Positions 1 through 7,599 of a stretch of DNA of 9,730 nt are shown here, piece after piece. The translations under genes were made by a program, and so were the position numbers. Position 1 is the first letter of the stretch. Each line of letters begins with the position of its first letter. Where the stretch lies: positions 1 to 9,730 of the forward strand of contig CACYNZ010000124.1 in the NCBI GenBank assembly GCA_902775835.1, read 5' to 3'. The notes below the pieces were generated by a model that saw only the letters and a program-made list of their open reading frames with translations, was not told the DNA's origin and did no database searches. Source of the DNA: an uncultured Eubacteriales bacterium. Its GTDB lineage: Bacteria; Bacillota_A; Clostridia; Christensenellales; Aristaeellaceae.

Positions 1-38
1 GTCATGGTAAGTGGCGCGGATGCCTTTTCATTCAATGC

Positions 39-67
39 TTGCGCCTCCCTATCTTTTGTAGTACAAT
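39..67 (+). promoter_or_regulatory. Candidate sigma-70/sigma-A promoter of glgP
   Basis: A -35-like TTGCGC (39-44) is followed after exactly 17 bp by TACAAT (62-67), which matches the -10 consensus at five of six positions. The -35 matches only in its first three bases. Transcription would start near 73-75, leaving a leader of about 45 nt before the glgP start codon. No competing promoter is visible in the 118 bases upstream of the gene. The call rests on motif and spacing only. Confidence 0.55.
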
Positions 68-72
68 GCCAC

Positions 73-85
73 GGTATGTCATACC
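73..85. promoter_or_regulatory. 13-bp perfect palindrome at the predicted glgP transcription start
   Basis: GGTATG-T-CATACC is a perfect inverted repeat of two 6-bp arms around one central base. It begins six bases downstream of the -10 box and covers the predicted +1 position. That is a typical place for a repressor operator. The alternative, an mRNA hairpin, is unlikely because the loop would be a single base. The binding protein is unknown, and the site does not resemble a catabolite (cre) box. Confidence 0.35.
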
Positions 86-105
86 CTGAAACGATTGCTT
101 CGATT

Positions 106-111
106 AGGAGG
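106..111 (+). promoter_or_regulatory. Ribosome binding site that fixes the glgP start
   Basis: AGGAGG lies 7 nt upstream of the ATG at 119. It sits inside any reading from the in-frame TTG at 95, which has no ribosome binding site of its own. The ATG at 119 is therefore the start. Confidence 0.85.
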
Positions 112-118
112 AAGCGTA

Positions 119-2578
119 ATGCCAACGACCTCATTTGATAAAGAGTCCATCAAGGCTTCCATTATCGGAAAGCTTATGCGCTACAACGGCCGAACCATTT
201 CCGATGCAAGCGAACAGCAGATCTACAAGGCCGTGGCCTCCACAGTCCGTGACCAGATCATGCAGAAATTCACCGTCGCGCGTGAAGAGCGCAAGGCTCA
301 CAAGTCCAAGCGTCTGTATTATCTGTCCGTGGAATTCCTGATGGGCCGCAGCATGTACTGCAACATGCTCAATCTTGTTTCCACCAAGGAATACCGGGAA
401 GCCCTTTCTGAACTGGGCATCAATCTTGACGACATCCTGAAGGAAGAGCCGGAACCCGGTCTGGGCAACGGCGGTCTCGGTCGTCTGGCCGCGTGCTTCC
501 TGGATTCCCTTTCTTCCCTGGACCTGCCCGCCATGGGCTGCACCATCCGCTATGAATACGGCCTGTTCCGTCAGAAGATCGTGGACGGCCAGCAGGTGGA
601 GCTGCCGGATTCCTGGCTGGACAACGGAAACGTATGGGAAATGCCCGTCATGGAAGACGCCTGTGAGGTGCACTTCGGCGGTCACGTGGACACGGTGGAG
701 GAAAACGGCGAAACGCACTTTGTGCACCGTGACTACTATACCGTGGAAGCCGTGCCCTACGACATGCCCATTGTCGGCTATGACACGGAAACCGTGAACA
801 CCCTGCGCATGTGGAGTGCCCGCAGCAAGAAGCGCATTGACCTGGATTCCTTCGGTCAGGGCAAGTATGCCCAGGCTTCCGAGGAAATCGAGCTTGCCGA
901 GGTCATTTCCAAGGTGCTCTATCCCGAAGACAATCATTATGAAGGAAAGATGCTCCGCCTCAAGCAGCATTATTTCTTCACCTCCGCCACCCTCCAGTAT
1001 ATCATCCGTGACTTCAAGAAGCTTCACGGCACCAACTGGGCCCTGTTCCCCGAGAAGGTTGCCATCCATATCAATGACACGCATCCCGGCATGGCCATCC
1101 CTGAACTAATGCGCCTGCTCATGGACCAGGAAGGCCTGGGCTGGGATGAAGCCGCTGCCATCACCGAAAAGACCATCGCCTACACCAACCACACCATCAT
1201 GGCGGAAGCCCTGGAAAAGTGGCCGGAAGCCATGGTCCGCCAGCAGCTGCCCCGGATCTACATGATCCTGGAGGAAATCAACCGCCGGTTCTGCCAGCGT
1301 CTGTGGAATTCCTTCCCCGGCGACTGGGACCGCATCGCACATCTGGCTGTCATCGCCTATGGTCAGGTGCACATGGCGAACCTCTGCGTGGCCATGTCCC
1401 ACTCCGTCAACGGCGTTTCCCAGCTGCACGGCGATATCCTGCGCGAAGAAACCTTCCATGACTATAACCTGATCATGCCCGAGAAGTTCTCCGCCATTAC
1501 CAACGGCATCACGCACCGCCGCTGGCTGATGAGCTGCAACCCCGAGCTGACCAGCCTGATCTGCGAAGCCATCGGCACAGACTGGATCCGTGAGCCCGAA
1601 CAGCTCAGCGCGCTACAGCCTTTCGCTTCCGACGCCGCGTTCCGCGAGAAGTTCAGCACTGTCAAGAAGCACAACAAGGAGCGCCTCGCCACGTTCCTGA
1701 AGGACCGTCAGGGCGCCGTGGTGAACCCCGAGTTCATGTTTGACTGCCAGAGCAAGCGTCTGCATGAATACAAGCGCCAGATGCTCAATGCCCTGCATAT
1801 CCTGGTGCTCTACAACCGCATTGTCAATGATCCGGACTTCACCATGCAGCCGCGCGTCTTCTTCTTCGGCGCCAAGGCCAGCCCCGGATACTACCGCGCC
1901 AAGCAGATCATCCGTCTGATCAACGCCATCTCCCGTCTTGTGGCCGCCCATCCCCGGGCCAGCAAGTACCTGCAGGTGGTGTTCGTGGAGAACTACGATG
2001 TTTCTTCCGCTGAGGTCCTGATCCCTGCGGCCGAGGTTTCCGAGCAGCTCTCCACCGCTTCCAAGGAAGCCAGCGGCACCGGCAACATGAAGTTCATGAT
2101 GAACGGCGCGGTCACTATCGGCACCATGGACGGCGCCAATGTGGAAATAGCCGAGCAGGTAGGTATGGACAACATCTATATCTTCGGCATGCGCGCCGAC
2201 ACTGTCCGGGATATGTACCGCGAACGCAACTACAATCCCATGAACATTTTCGAGAGCAACCGGGAAATCCGCCAGGCGCTCACTCAGCTGATCGACGGCA
2301 CGCTCTTCCCGAACTCCCCTGCTGTGCTGCAGGATCTGTATCACTCCCTGCTCATGGGCGATTACGGTTCCATGCCCGATTCCTACTTTGTCCTGAAGGA
2401 TTTCGGTTCCTATTCCATGGCCCAGCGCCGGCTCAACGATGATTACCAGAATCCGGAAAAGTGGTGGAGTATGGCTGTGACCAACACGGCCATGTCCGGC
2501 ATCTTCTCTTCCGACCGCACCATCCGCGAGTACAACGAAAAGATCTGGCACCTGACGCCCCTGGAACACAACCGCTGA
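119..2578 (+). CDS. glgP: Glycogen/maltodextrin phosphorylase
   Basis: This PLP-dependent GT35 enzyme removes glucose-1-phosphate from the non-reducing ends of glycogen or maltodextrin in the cytoplasm. The protein is 819 aa, the normal full length for bacterial phosphorylases (about 800-830). Visible family motifs are EPGLGNGGLGRLAACFLDS (about 112-131), HINDTHP (about 317-323), NGITHRRWL (about 462-470), KRLHEYKRQ (about 546-554) and the PLP signature EASGTGNMKFMMNGA (650-664), whose lysine K658 should form the Schiff base. There is no signal peptide and no sign of frameshift. The start is the ATG 7 nt after AGGAGG. The next gene, a GH13 dextrin hydrolase on the same strand, fits a shared role in using stored glucan. 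Glycogen cannot be told from maltodextrin as the preferred substrate by sequence alone. Confidence 0.97.
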   Translation: MPTTSFDKESIKASIIGKLMRYNGRTISDASEQQIYKAVASTVRDQIMQKFTVAREERKAHKSKRLYYLSVEFLMGRSMYCNMLNLVSTKEYREALSELGINLDDILKEEPEPGLGNGGLGRLAACFLDSLSSLDLPAMGCTIRYEYGLFRQKIVDGQQVELPDSWLDNGNVWEMPVMEDACEVHFGGHVDTVEENGETHFVHRDYYTVEAVPYDMPIVGYDTETVNTLRMWSARSKKRIDLDSFGQGKYAQASEEIELAEVISKVLYPEDNHYEGKMLRLKQHYFFTSATLQYIIRDFKKLHGTNWALFPEKVAIHINDTHPGMAIPELMRLLMDQEGLGWDEAAAITEKTIAYTNHTIMAEALEKWPEAMVRQQLPRIYMILEEINRRFCQRLWNSFPGDWDRIAHLAVIAYGQVHMANLCVAMSHSVNGVSQLHGDILREETFHDYNLIMPEKFSAITNGITHRRWLMSCNPELTSLICEAIGTDWIREPEQLSALQPFASDAAFREKFSTVKKHNKERLATFLKDRQGAVVNPEFMFDCQSKRLHEYKRQMLNALHILVLYNRIVNDPDFTMQPRVFFFGAKASPGYYRAKQIIRLINAISRLVAAHPRASKYLQVVFVENYDVSSAEVLIPAAEVSEQLSTASKEASGTGNMKFMMNGAVTIGTMDGANVEIAEQVGMDNIYIFGMRADTVRDMYRERNYNPMNIFESNREIRQALTQLIDGTLFPNSPAVLQDLYHSLLMGDYGSMPDSYFVLKDFGSYSMAQRRLNDDYQNPEKWWSMAVTNTAMSGIFSSDRTIREYNEKIWHLTPLEHNR

Positions 2579-2584
2579 GCATTC

Positions 2585-2621
2585 AGGCCCTGACATCCCC
2601 AAGGATGCCTCAGGGCCTTTT
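2585..2621 (+). terminator. Intercistronic hairpin after glgP, terminator or attenuator
   Basis: AGGCCCTGA (2585-2593) pairs perfectly with TCAGGGCCT (2610-2618). An inner CATCC/GGATG helix closes a CCAA loop, with a two-base bulge, and four T residues follow. It lies 6 nt after the glgP stop and just before the ribosome binding site of the next gene. The T tract is short, so it may pass a fraction of transcripts and thereby lower expression of the downstream enzyme. Confidence 0.7.
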
Positions 2622-2644
2622 CCGAGAAAGGAAGAGTTCTCCCC

Positions 2645-4405
2645 ATGATGCTTCACAATTCCCATCTGCCACTGTATCGCTCCCCCCTGGGACCAGCTGC
2701 AGCCGGTTCCAGAATCACCATCCGCTTTTTCTGCGATGACGCGGACACGGTGATCCTCAGAACCTGGATGGGACAGGAGCTCGCCTTTCCCATGGTCAAG
2801 CAGGATGGCTCGCTCTGGGTGCATGAGCTTCAGGTGCCCAATGCCACCGGCCATCTCTGGTATGACTTTATCGTGCTCGGACCCCAGGCCCGGATCCGGC
2901 GGTACGGTGCCCCGGGCGACGGGCTCGGCGGAGAAGGCCAGGAATGGCCCGATCATTTTCACGCCTATCAGCTGACGGTGTATCAGCCGTCCTACCACAC
3001 CCCCGCGTTCCTGCACGGCGCGAACATCTATCAGATCTTCCCGGACCGTTTCTTCAAGGCACCCACCGCCGCTGTGGATACGCGCACAGACCGCCGCATG
3101 CACAAGGACTGGCTGGAAAAACTGTACTGCGGGACGGAAGGCGAGAGCGAGGAAACCGTAGGCCTGGAATTCTACGGCGGCACGCTGACCGGCATTGAAC
3201 AGAAGCTCCCGGAACTCAAGCAGATGGGCATTGATGTGCTCTATCTCAACCCCATCTTCAAGTCCCTCAGCAATCACCGGTATGACACCGGCGACTATAC
3301 CAGGATCGATCCCCTGCTGGGCACTGAAGCCGAGTTCCGCTCCCTGTGCAGGCATGCAAAGGAGCTTGGCATGTCCATTCTTCTCGACGGCGTGTTCAGT
3401 CACACCGGCGAGGACAGCCTGTACTTCAATCACTTCGGAAACTATCCCGGGAAAGGTGCCTGCCAGGGTGAGGATTCTCCCTATTACCGCTGGTATACGT
3501 TTGAGCATTTTCCGGACAAGTATAAGTGCTGGTGGGGCTTCAAAAACCTGCCGGAGGTCAACAAGGAAAACCCGGACTATCAGAATTTCATGTTCAATTC
3601 CACTGACGGCATTGTGTCCCGCTGGATCCGCGAAGGCGCGTCCGGCTGGCGTCTGGACGTGGCGGACGAACTGAGCATGGACTTTCTGCGCAAGCTGCGC
3701 AAAACCGCGAAAGCGGAAAATCCCGAAGCCGTGGTGCTCGGTGAAGTCTGGGAGGACGCCAGCAACAAGACCGCCTACGGCGAGGTCCGCTGCTACTGCA
3801 CCGGCGATACGCTGGATTCCGTCATGAACTATCCGCTGCGCCGTGTCATTCTGGACTTTGTCACCGGAAAGATCGACGCTCAGGCCCTGGTCCGGCTGGT
3901 GGAACATCAGGAGGAAGTGTATCCGCCCCAGTTCCGCTATTCGCTCATGAACCTCCTCGGCAGCCATGACCGTGCCCGTGTGCTCAACAATATGGTGGAC
4001 AAGGACGGTCAGGGCCTCAGCCGCAGGGAACAGGCCGGCATTCATCTGAGCCCGTCCGAGTATGTGCTGGCCGTGAAGCGGTTCAAGGTCTGCCTGGACC
4101 TGCTCTGTGCCCTGCCGGGCTGCCCCACGCTCTATTACGGGGACGAAGCCGGCATGACCGGCTGCGCCGATCCGTTCTGCCGCCGGCCGTATCCCTGGGG
4201 ACACGAAGACAAGGATCTCCGGTCCTACGTATCCGCCAGGTTCCGCCACCGTCAGCAGTCGGAAGTCCTGCGCGTGGGCTTATGCAGCATCCAGGCACTG
4301 GATGCGGATACTGTCCGGATCACCCGGTACCTGGACGGCACCCGTGATGCCCTTGGAAATCCAACCGATACTGTGGCCCAGGAAGTGTATACCATTCATC
4401 GCTGA
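2645..4405 (+). CDS. GH13 alpha-glycosidase, cyclomaltodextrinase/neopullulanase type
   Basis: A 586-aa alpha-amylase-family enzyme expected to hydrolyse alpha-1,4 (and perhaps alpha-1,6) bonds of maltodextrins, cyclodextrins or pullulan-type substrates. It has no signal peptide, so it should act in the cytoplasm. Residues about 1-120 form a beta-rich N-terminal domain. The barrel begins at GANIYQIFPDRFF (about 125-137). Conserved regions follow: LDGVFSH (247-253), the neopullulanase-type region V variant LPEVN (302-306), nucleophile D338 in GWRLDVADE, acid/base E367 in GEVWE, and D442 in LLGSHD. The YYGDEAGMTG loop is at about 497-506. All three catalytic acids are present. The segment after the barrel is short, giving a small C-terminal beta domain. 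The ATG at 2645 follows AGGAAGAG; the adjacent ATG at 2648 is equally possible. Subfamily and exact substrate are uncertain. Confidence 0.92.
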   Translation: MMLHNSHLPLYRSPLGPAAAGSRITIRFFCDDADTVILRTWMGQELAFPMVKQDGSLWVHELQVPNATGHLWYDFIVLGPQARIRRYGAPGDGLGGEGQEWPDHFHAYQLTVYQPSYHTPAFLHGANIYQIFPDRFFKAPTAAVDTRTDRRMHKDWLEKLYCGTEGESEETVGLEFYGGTLTGIEQKLPELKQMGIDVLYLNPIFKSLSNHRYDTGDYTRIDPLLGTEAEFRSLCRHAKELGMSILLDGVFSHTGEDSLYFNHFGNYPGKGACQGEDSPYYRWYTFEHFPDKYKCWWGFKNLPEVNKENPDYQNFMFNSTDGIVSRWIREGASGWRLDVADELSMDFLRKLRKTAKAENPEAVVLGEVWEDASNKTAYGEVRCYCTGDTLDSVMNYPLRRVILDFVTGKIDAQALVRLVEHQEEVYPPQFRYSLMNLLGSHDRARVLNNMVDKDGQGLSRREQAGIHLSPSEYVLAVKRFKVCLDLLCALPGCPTLYYGDEAGMTGCADPFCRRPYPWGHEDKDLRSYVSARFRHRQQSEVLRVGLCSIQALDADTVRITRYLDGTRDALGNPTDTVAQEVYTIHR

Positions 4406-4420
4406 TCACACGACGTTCGG

Positions 4421-4445
4421 CCCCTGCATTACAGCAGGGGTTTTT
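4421..4445 (+). terminator. Rho-independent terminator of the glgP-GH13 unit
   Basis: CCCCTGC (4421-4427) and GCAGGGG (4434-4440) form a perfect 7-bp stem with loop ATTACA, followed directly by five T residues. It lies 15 nt after the stop codon of the GH13 gene and ends the plus-strand unit. From here to 4642 no gene is visible; the only other structure of note is the converging terminator of the minus-strand unit. Confidence 0.9.
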
Positions 4446-4515
4446 CTGTGCCGTATGCCCGACCACTTTATCCACAATCTGTCCCCGTGCTTCCACGGAA
4501 GACCATTCCATAAGG

Positions 4516-4554
4516 AAAACGCGGCTGAGCACTTTTCTGTGCCCAGCCGCATTT
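4516..4554 (-). terminator. Terminator of the amidohydrolase-phosphatase unit, possibly bidirectional
   Basis: GCGGCTG (4521-4527) pairs with CAGCCGC (4544-4550). A further GCAC/GTGC helix lies inside after one mismatch, with a TTTTCT loop. Read on the minus strand the stem is followed by G and four T residues; read on the plus strand by A and four T residues, so it could stop transcription both ways. It lies about 90 nt after the phosphatase stop codon, between two converging units. Confidence 0.8.
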
Positions 4555-4642
4555 TCCATGGCTTATTCTCTTTCAGCTTCAACTGCGCAGCATCCCGGGT
4601 CTCCTGCTTTATGGATTCCCTGCCTGCGCATACACATCAGGC

Positions 4643-6331
4643 TCATTCCGCATTATCTTCCCCGGCCTTTGTCTGGGGTCCCCGGTATTCCAGGCACAGC
4701 ATGGTCAGATCATCAAACTGTTCCGCATCCTGCACAAAATCGTCCACAGCCACGCGGACGTTCTTCAGGATCTCCTGCGGCGACGCGTCCGCTTCCGTGT
4801 TCAGCGCGTCCAGCATCCGGTCCGTCCCGAACATCTCTTCCTTTGCATTGGTGGCTTCCGGCACACCGTCCGTATACACAAACAGTCTTGCCCCGGGCTC
4901 CAGCTGGATTTCATACTCCCGGTAACGCACGCCTTCCATGCCGCCGATCACAAACCCATGACGGTCCTTGTACAGTTCGAAGGCACCATCCGGCTTCCGG
5001 AGCACAGGGAACTCGTGGCCTGCATTGGCCGCTGTCAGCCTGCCTGTGGATATTTCCAGGATGCCAAGCCATACCGTAACGAACATTTCTGCGTCATTCC
5101 TGGCACATACGGCCTCGTTGGCATTGGCAAGTATCTGGGCCGGAGTCTCGCCCAGCTTGGCATGGCTCTGAAGAATAATCTTGGCCGCCATCATGAACAG
5201 GGCAGCGGGCACGCCCTTGCCGGAAACGTCCGCGATCACAAGCGCCAGATGATCATCATCGATCAGGAAGAAGTCATAGAAGTCGCCGCCCACTTCCCTG
5301 GCGGGATCCATGGACGCGTAGACATCGAATTCCGTCCGGTCCGGGAATGCCGGGAATGTACTGGGCAGCATGCCGGACTGAATTCTGGTTGCCAGGGTCA
5401 GCTCCGCGCCGGCGCGCTCCCTTTCCTTGGTGGCAGCCATGAGGTCGTTGATATACTGCACGGTCTGCTCTTCCATCTGGTCAATGGAATCCGCAAGCTG
5501 TCCGATCTCGTCTCTTCGCCGGATCTCTTCCGTCAGTTTTTTCTCGGCAATCACATTCTCACTGGCAAAGCGGGTTGCTTCCTGCATGACCGTTCTCAGC
5601 GGCTTTTCCAGCGTCAGCCACTGATGGACCCGGTTGGCGAACAGGAAGATGATGGCCAGGATGACCGTACGCAGAATGACATCCTTGATAAACCGGTTCC
5701 GGTGCCGGACAAGCACGCTCATCTGAACCTGAACGCACAGGATAGCCTTTGCGCTTCCGTCATCGCCCTTCAGCGGCACCATGGATGTGATATGATGGCT
5801 GCTTGCCGCGAAGGCCCCGCTGTTCAGGACAATGCCGAGGGAATCCTTTTCACCTTCCATAATGGCCCGGTAGGCTTCCCGGTTGTCTTCAAAGACCACG
5901 CTCTTGACGAACCCCACATCATACGGCCAGTATTTGCTGTCATGATTGACCGTGGAGAAAATATAGGTGACATAGTTATAGTTTTCATCCGGCCGGATAA
6001 CATAGATGAACGTGGCGCCCATGTTATTGCACATCCGGTCAAACCGGTCCCAGGTCTGCCTGTACTCGCGGCTGTCGCCTCCGGTATCGAGATATTCATC
6101 CAGCCGGTCGGCGTCCACCAGCAGCGCGGCTGTTCTGGCCACCGAATTGCCATGCTCCAGGCCCTCTTCCAGCATGGCCCTGGTCACGCTCCTGTAACCG
6201 ATATAACAGACATCCATGGAAAACAGGATGAGAAACAGCAGGAAGAACAGCAGATTCTTGGTGCCGATGCCGACGTGATATCGTTTTCCGGCCTTCCCCT
6301 TTTTCGGGGAATCCGTACCCGTGCGTTTCAT
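4643..6331 (-). CDS. Membrane-bound HAMP-PP2C (SpoIIE/RsbU-type) serine phosphatase
   Basis: A 562-aa sensor phosphatase. A basic N-terminus precedes membrane segment 1 (about 26-48, rich in L, F and I). An extracytoplasmic domain (about 49-215) has no recognised fold. Segment 2 (about 216-238) is followed by a HAMP-like linker (about 239-292) with DEIGQLADSID, a short coiled coil, and a PP2C/SpoIIE domain (about 315-548). Metal-binding acids are seen in EVGGDFYDF (D350), IADVSGKG (D368), VYTDG (D488) and FDDLTM (D540/D541). Family members dephosphorylate anti-anti-sigma (STAS) proteins and so release sigma factors, but no STAS or anti-sigma kinase gene is in this window, so the target is unknown. 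The ATG follows AGAGGAG with an 11-nt gap and overlaps the upstream stop codon by 4 nt, which suggests translational coupling. Confidence 0.9.
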   Translation of the reverse strand: MKRTGTDSPKKGKAGKRYHVGIGTKNLLFFLLFLILFSMDVCYIGYRSVTRAMLEEGLEHGNSVARTAALLVDADRLDEYLDTGGDSREYRQTWDRFDRMCNNMGATFIYVIRPDENYNYVTYIFSTVNHDSKYWPYDVGFVKSVVFEDNREAYRAIMEGEKDSLGIVLNSGAFAASSHHITSMVPLKGDDGSAKAILCVQVQMSVLVRHRNRFIKDVILRTVILAIIFLFANRVHQWLTLEKPLRTVMQEATRFASENVIAEKKLTEEIRRRDEIGQLADSIDQMEEQTVQYINDLMAATKERERAGAELTLATRIQSGMLPSTFPAFPDRTEFDVYASMDPAREVGGDFYDFFLIDDDHLALVIADVSGKGVPAALFMMAAKIILQSHAKLGETPAQILANANEAVCARNDAEMFVTVWLGILEISTGRLTAANAGHEFPVLRKPDGAFELYKDRHGFVIGGMEGVRYREYEIQLEPGARLFVYTDGVPEATNAKEEMFGTDRMLDALNTEADASPQEILKNVRVAVDDFVQDAEQFDDLTMLCLEYRGPQTKAGEDNAE

Positions 6332-7254
6332 GTCTTTCCGATCTCCTCTTCTCCCGGAAGGGGGTATTGGTCTTGAAGCATTCCGGAACCATGCCGCTGT
6401 GCCGCGGCCTCCCGGACAATCGCTGAAAAGTAGACAAGGGAAAGATCATCCAGTCCCCTGACCACGGCTATTTCAGGATGAAACTGCACGCCCAGGACAA
6501 AGGTTCTGCCCGTCCGTTCCACAGCTTCGATCATGTTCACCCCGGACGTCTCCAGCACGCCGGTCACCTTCAGGCCTGTGCCCTCCACGCTTTTCAAGGC
6601 CTGATGATGCCAGGACGGAACATTCCGGATCACGGGCATGCCGGTCTCCCGGAAGAGCAGGGAATGTGCATCCGTGACACGCACATCATGAAACGCAAAG
6701 TCCCTGTAGGCACCCGGTGCCGGGGGCTCATTCCTGTGCTCATGCGCATGCTTTTTTCCACAGCGCTCCATATACGCCGGAATATCCTGAATGATCTGGG
6801 CGCCGTGTACAACACCCAGCATCTGCATGCCCCGGCATATGGCCAGGATCGGAATGTCGTGTTCCAGACACCAGGACATCAGCAGATAGTCCGATACATC
6901 CCGCTCTGCGCTGAATCCTTCCAGCGTCTCCGGCTCCCGGGGCTCGGCGTACAGGGAAGGACAGACATCTGACCCGCCCGGAAACACCACAGCTCTCAGT
7001 CCATGCATGGCAAGCGCCGCATTGGATTGTTTCCAGCCAAGACTCCGCACCAGCTGTGCAGCTTCCCGGCTCAGCATCCCATGTCCGTCCACGCCTTCCA
7101 GCAGCTTTCCCTCATGGTCATAGGCAAGGCCTGCGGAAAACACCTGGTCGAGCGGAACCGGGATTCCACCGGCTGTCTCAATCGCCCTGCAGGTCGCCTG
7201 ATAGGTTTCCGCAGGATGATTGTGCCAGGCCACGCCCACCATCGGTCTTTCCAT
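6328..7254 (-). CDS. Peptidase C26 / gamma-glutamyl-GABA hydrolase-like class I amidohydrolase (PuuD-like)
   Basis: A class I glutamine-amidotransferase-fold hydrolase; family members cleave gamma-glutamyl amides such as gamma-glutamyl-GABA. With the ATG at 7254 it has 308 aa and opens MERPMVGVAWHN, like the family start. Visible motifs are FPGGSDVCPSLY, nucleophile Cys in LAICRGMQ (C140) and the His/Glu pair in GVQFHPE (H259, E261), so the triad is complete. Between GGIP and PGGSD there are about 60 residues, against roughly 27 in E. coli PuuD, which is an extra segment beside the active-site entrance. An in-frame ATG at 7344 would add 30 residues, but they are basic and Gly-rich, unlike the family, and lack a good ribosome binding site. 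The stop overlaps the phosphatase ATG. No polyamine-pathway genes are near, so the substrate is unknown. Confidence 0.85.
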   Translation of the reverse strand: MERPMVGVAWHNHPAETYQATCRAIETAGGIPVPLDQVFSAGLAYDHEGKLLEGVDGHGMLSREAAQLVRSLGWKQSNAALAMHGLRAVVFPGGSDVCPSLYAEPREPETLEGFSAERDVSDYLLMSWCLEHDIPILAICRGMQMLGVVHGAQIIQDIPAYMERCGKKHAHEHRNEPPAPGAYRDFAFHDVRVTDAHSLLFRETGMPVIRNVPSWHHQALKSVEGTGLKVTGVLETSGVNMIEAVERTGRTFVLGVQFHPEIAVVRGLDDLSLVYFSAIVREAAAQRHGSGMLQDQYPLPGEEEIGKT

Positions 7255-7456
7255 GTTCCCTGCCCGCGCCGGCCCGCCGGAAACATCCGCATACCTCCCC
7301 GGGCCGGTGAATCCTTTCCTGTTGTAACGCTTCCTGGCATCCATCAGCAGCGCTCATGGCATTTTCCTGCTCCGTGCTTTCCGTTTCTGACCCGTGCGCG
7401 TCAGATGTTTCATTCAGACTCTGTTTTTACCGGAAGCACATGCAGATCGCAGCATC

Positions 7457-7485
7457 AGTATACTGCACATGTTTTGACCGATCAA
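7457..7485 (-). promoter_or_regulatory. Candidate promoter of the amidohydrolase-phosphatase operon
   Basis: On the minus strand TTGATC (7485-7480) and TATACT (7462-7457) are separated by exactly 17 bp. The -10 matches five of six consensus bases and the -35 four of six. Transcription would start near 7450, giving a leader of about 105 nt to the upstream ATG at 7344 or about 195 nt to the preferred ATG at 7254. The -10 box lies within the palindrome CAGTATACTG, a possible regulator site. The region 7345-7541 holds no other recognisable gene. Confidence 0.6.
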
Positions 7486-7541
7486 TCCCCTGCGGACCGC
7501 GCAATCCAAAAGCCCCGTGCACATATCCGCTCTTTTCCCCG

Positions 7542-7582
7542 AAAACCGCAGGCAGCCTGTCCGCTCAGGACAGGCTGCCTGC
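7542..7582 (-). terminator. Strong rho-independent terminator of the XRE-family gene
   Basis: A perfect 15-bp stem, GCAGGCAGCCTGTCC (7548-7562) with GGACAGGCTGCCTGC (7568-7582), encloses a GCTCA loop. On the minus strand it is followed by GG and four T residues. It lies 17 nt after the stop codon of the XRE-family gene and separates that gene from the operon downstream. Confidence 0.9.
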
Positions 7583-7599
7583 ATATGGCATGTTTTCTT

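Noticed and set aside
84..104. Possible CcpA cre site in the glgP leader
   Set aside because: The spacing between TG and CG is one base short of the cre consensus and the second half-site does not match.
1613..4249. A very long open frame (878 codons) on the minus strand spanning glgP and the GH13 gene
   Set aside because: It is antisense to two clearly recognised genes, spans their gap, matches no family, and is the expected result of strong G/C-ending codon bias that removes stops on the opposite strand.
4485..4498. Small hairpin CCGTG-CTTC-CACGG in the gap between converging units
   Set aside because: It is only 5 bp with no T tract; two better terminators lie on either side of it.
4958..6376. 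A 472-codon open frame on the plus strand opposite the phosphatase
   Set aside because: It is antisense to a full-length protein with intact catalytic motifs; the translated sequence is His/Gly-rich noise without recognisable domains.
7071..7340. Minus-strand frame with a good GGGAGG ahead of an ATG near 7280, out of frame with the amidohydrolase
   Set aside because: The product is not family-like and overlaps the conserved MVGVAW start of the hydrolase; the Shine-Dalgarno-like run is within GC-rich sequence and may be chance.
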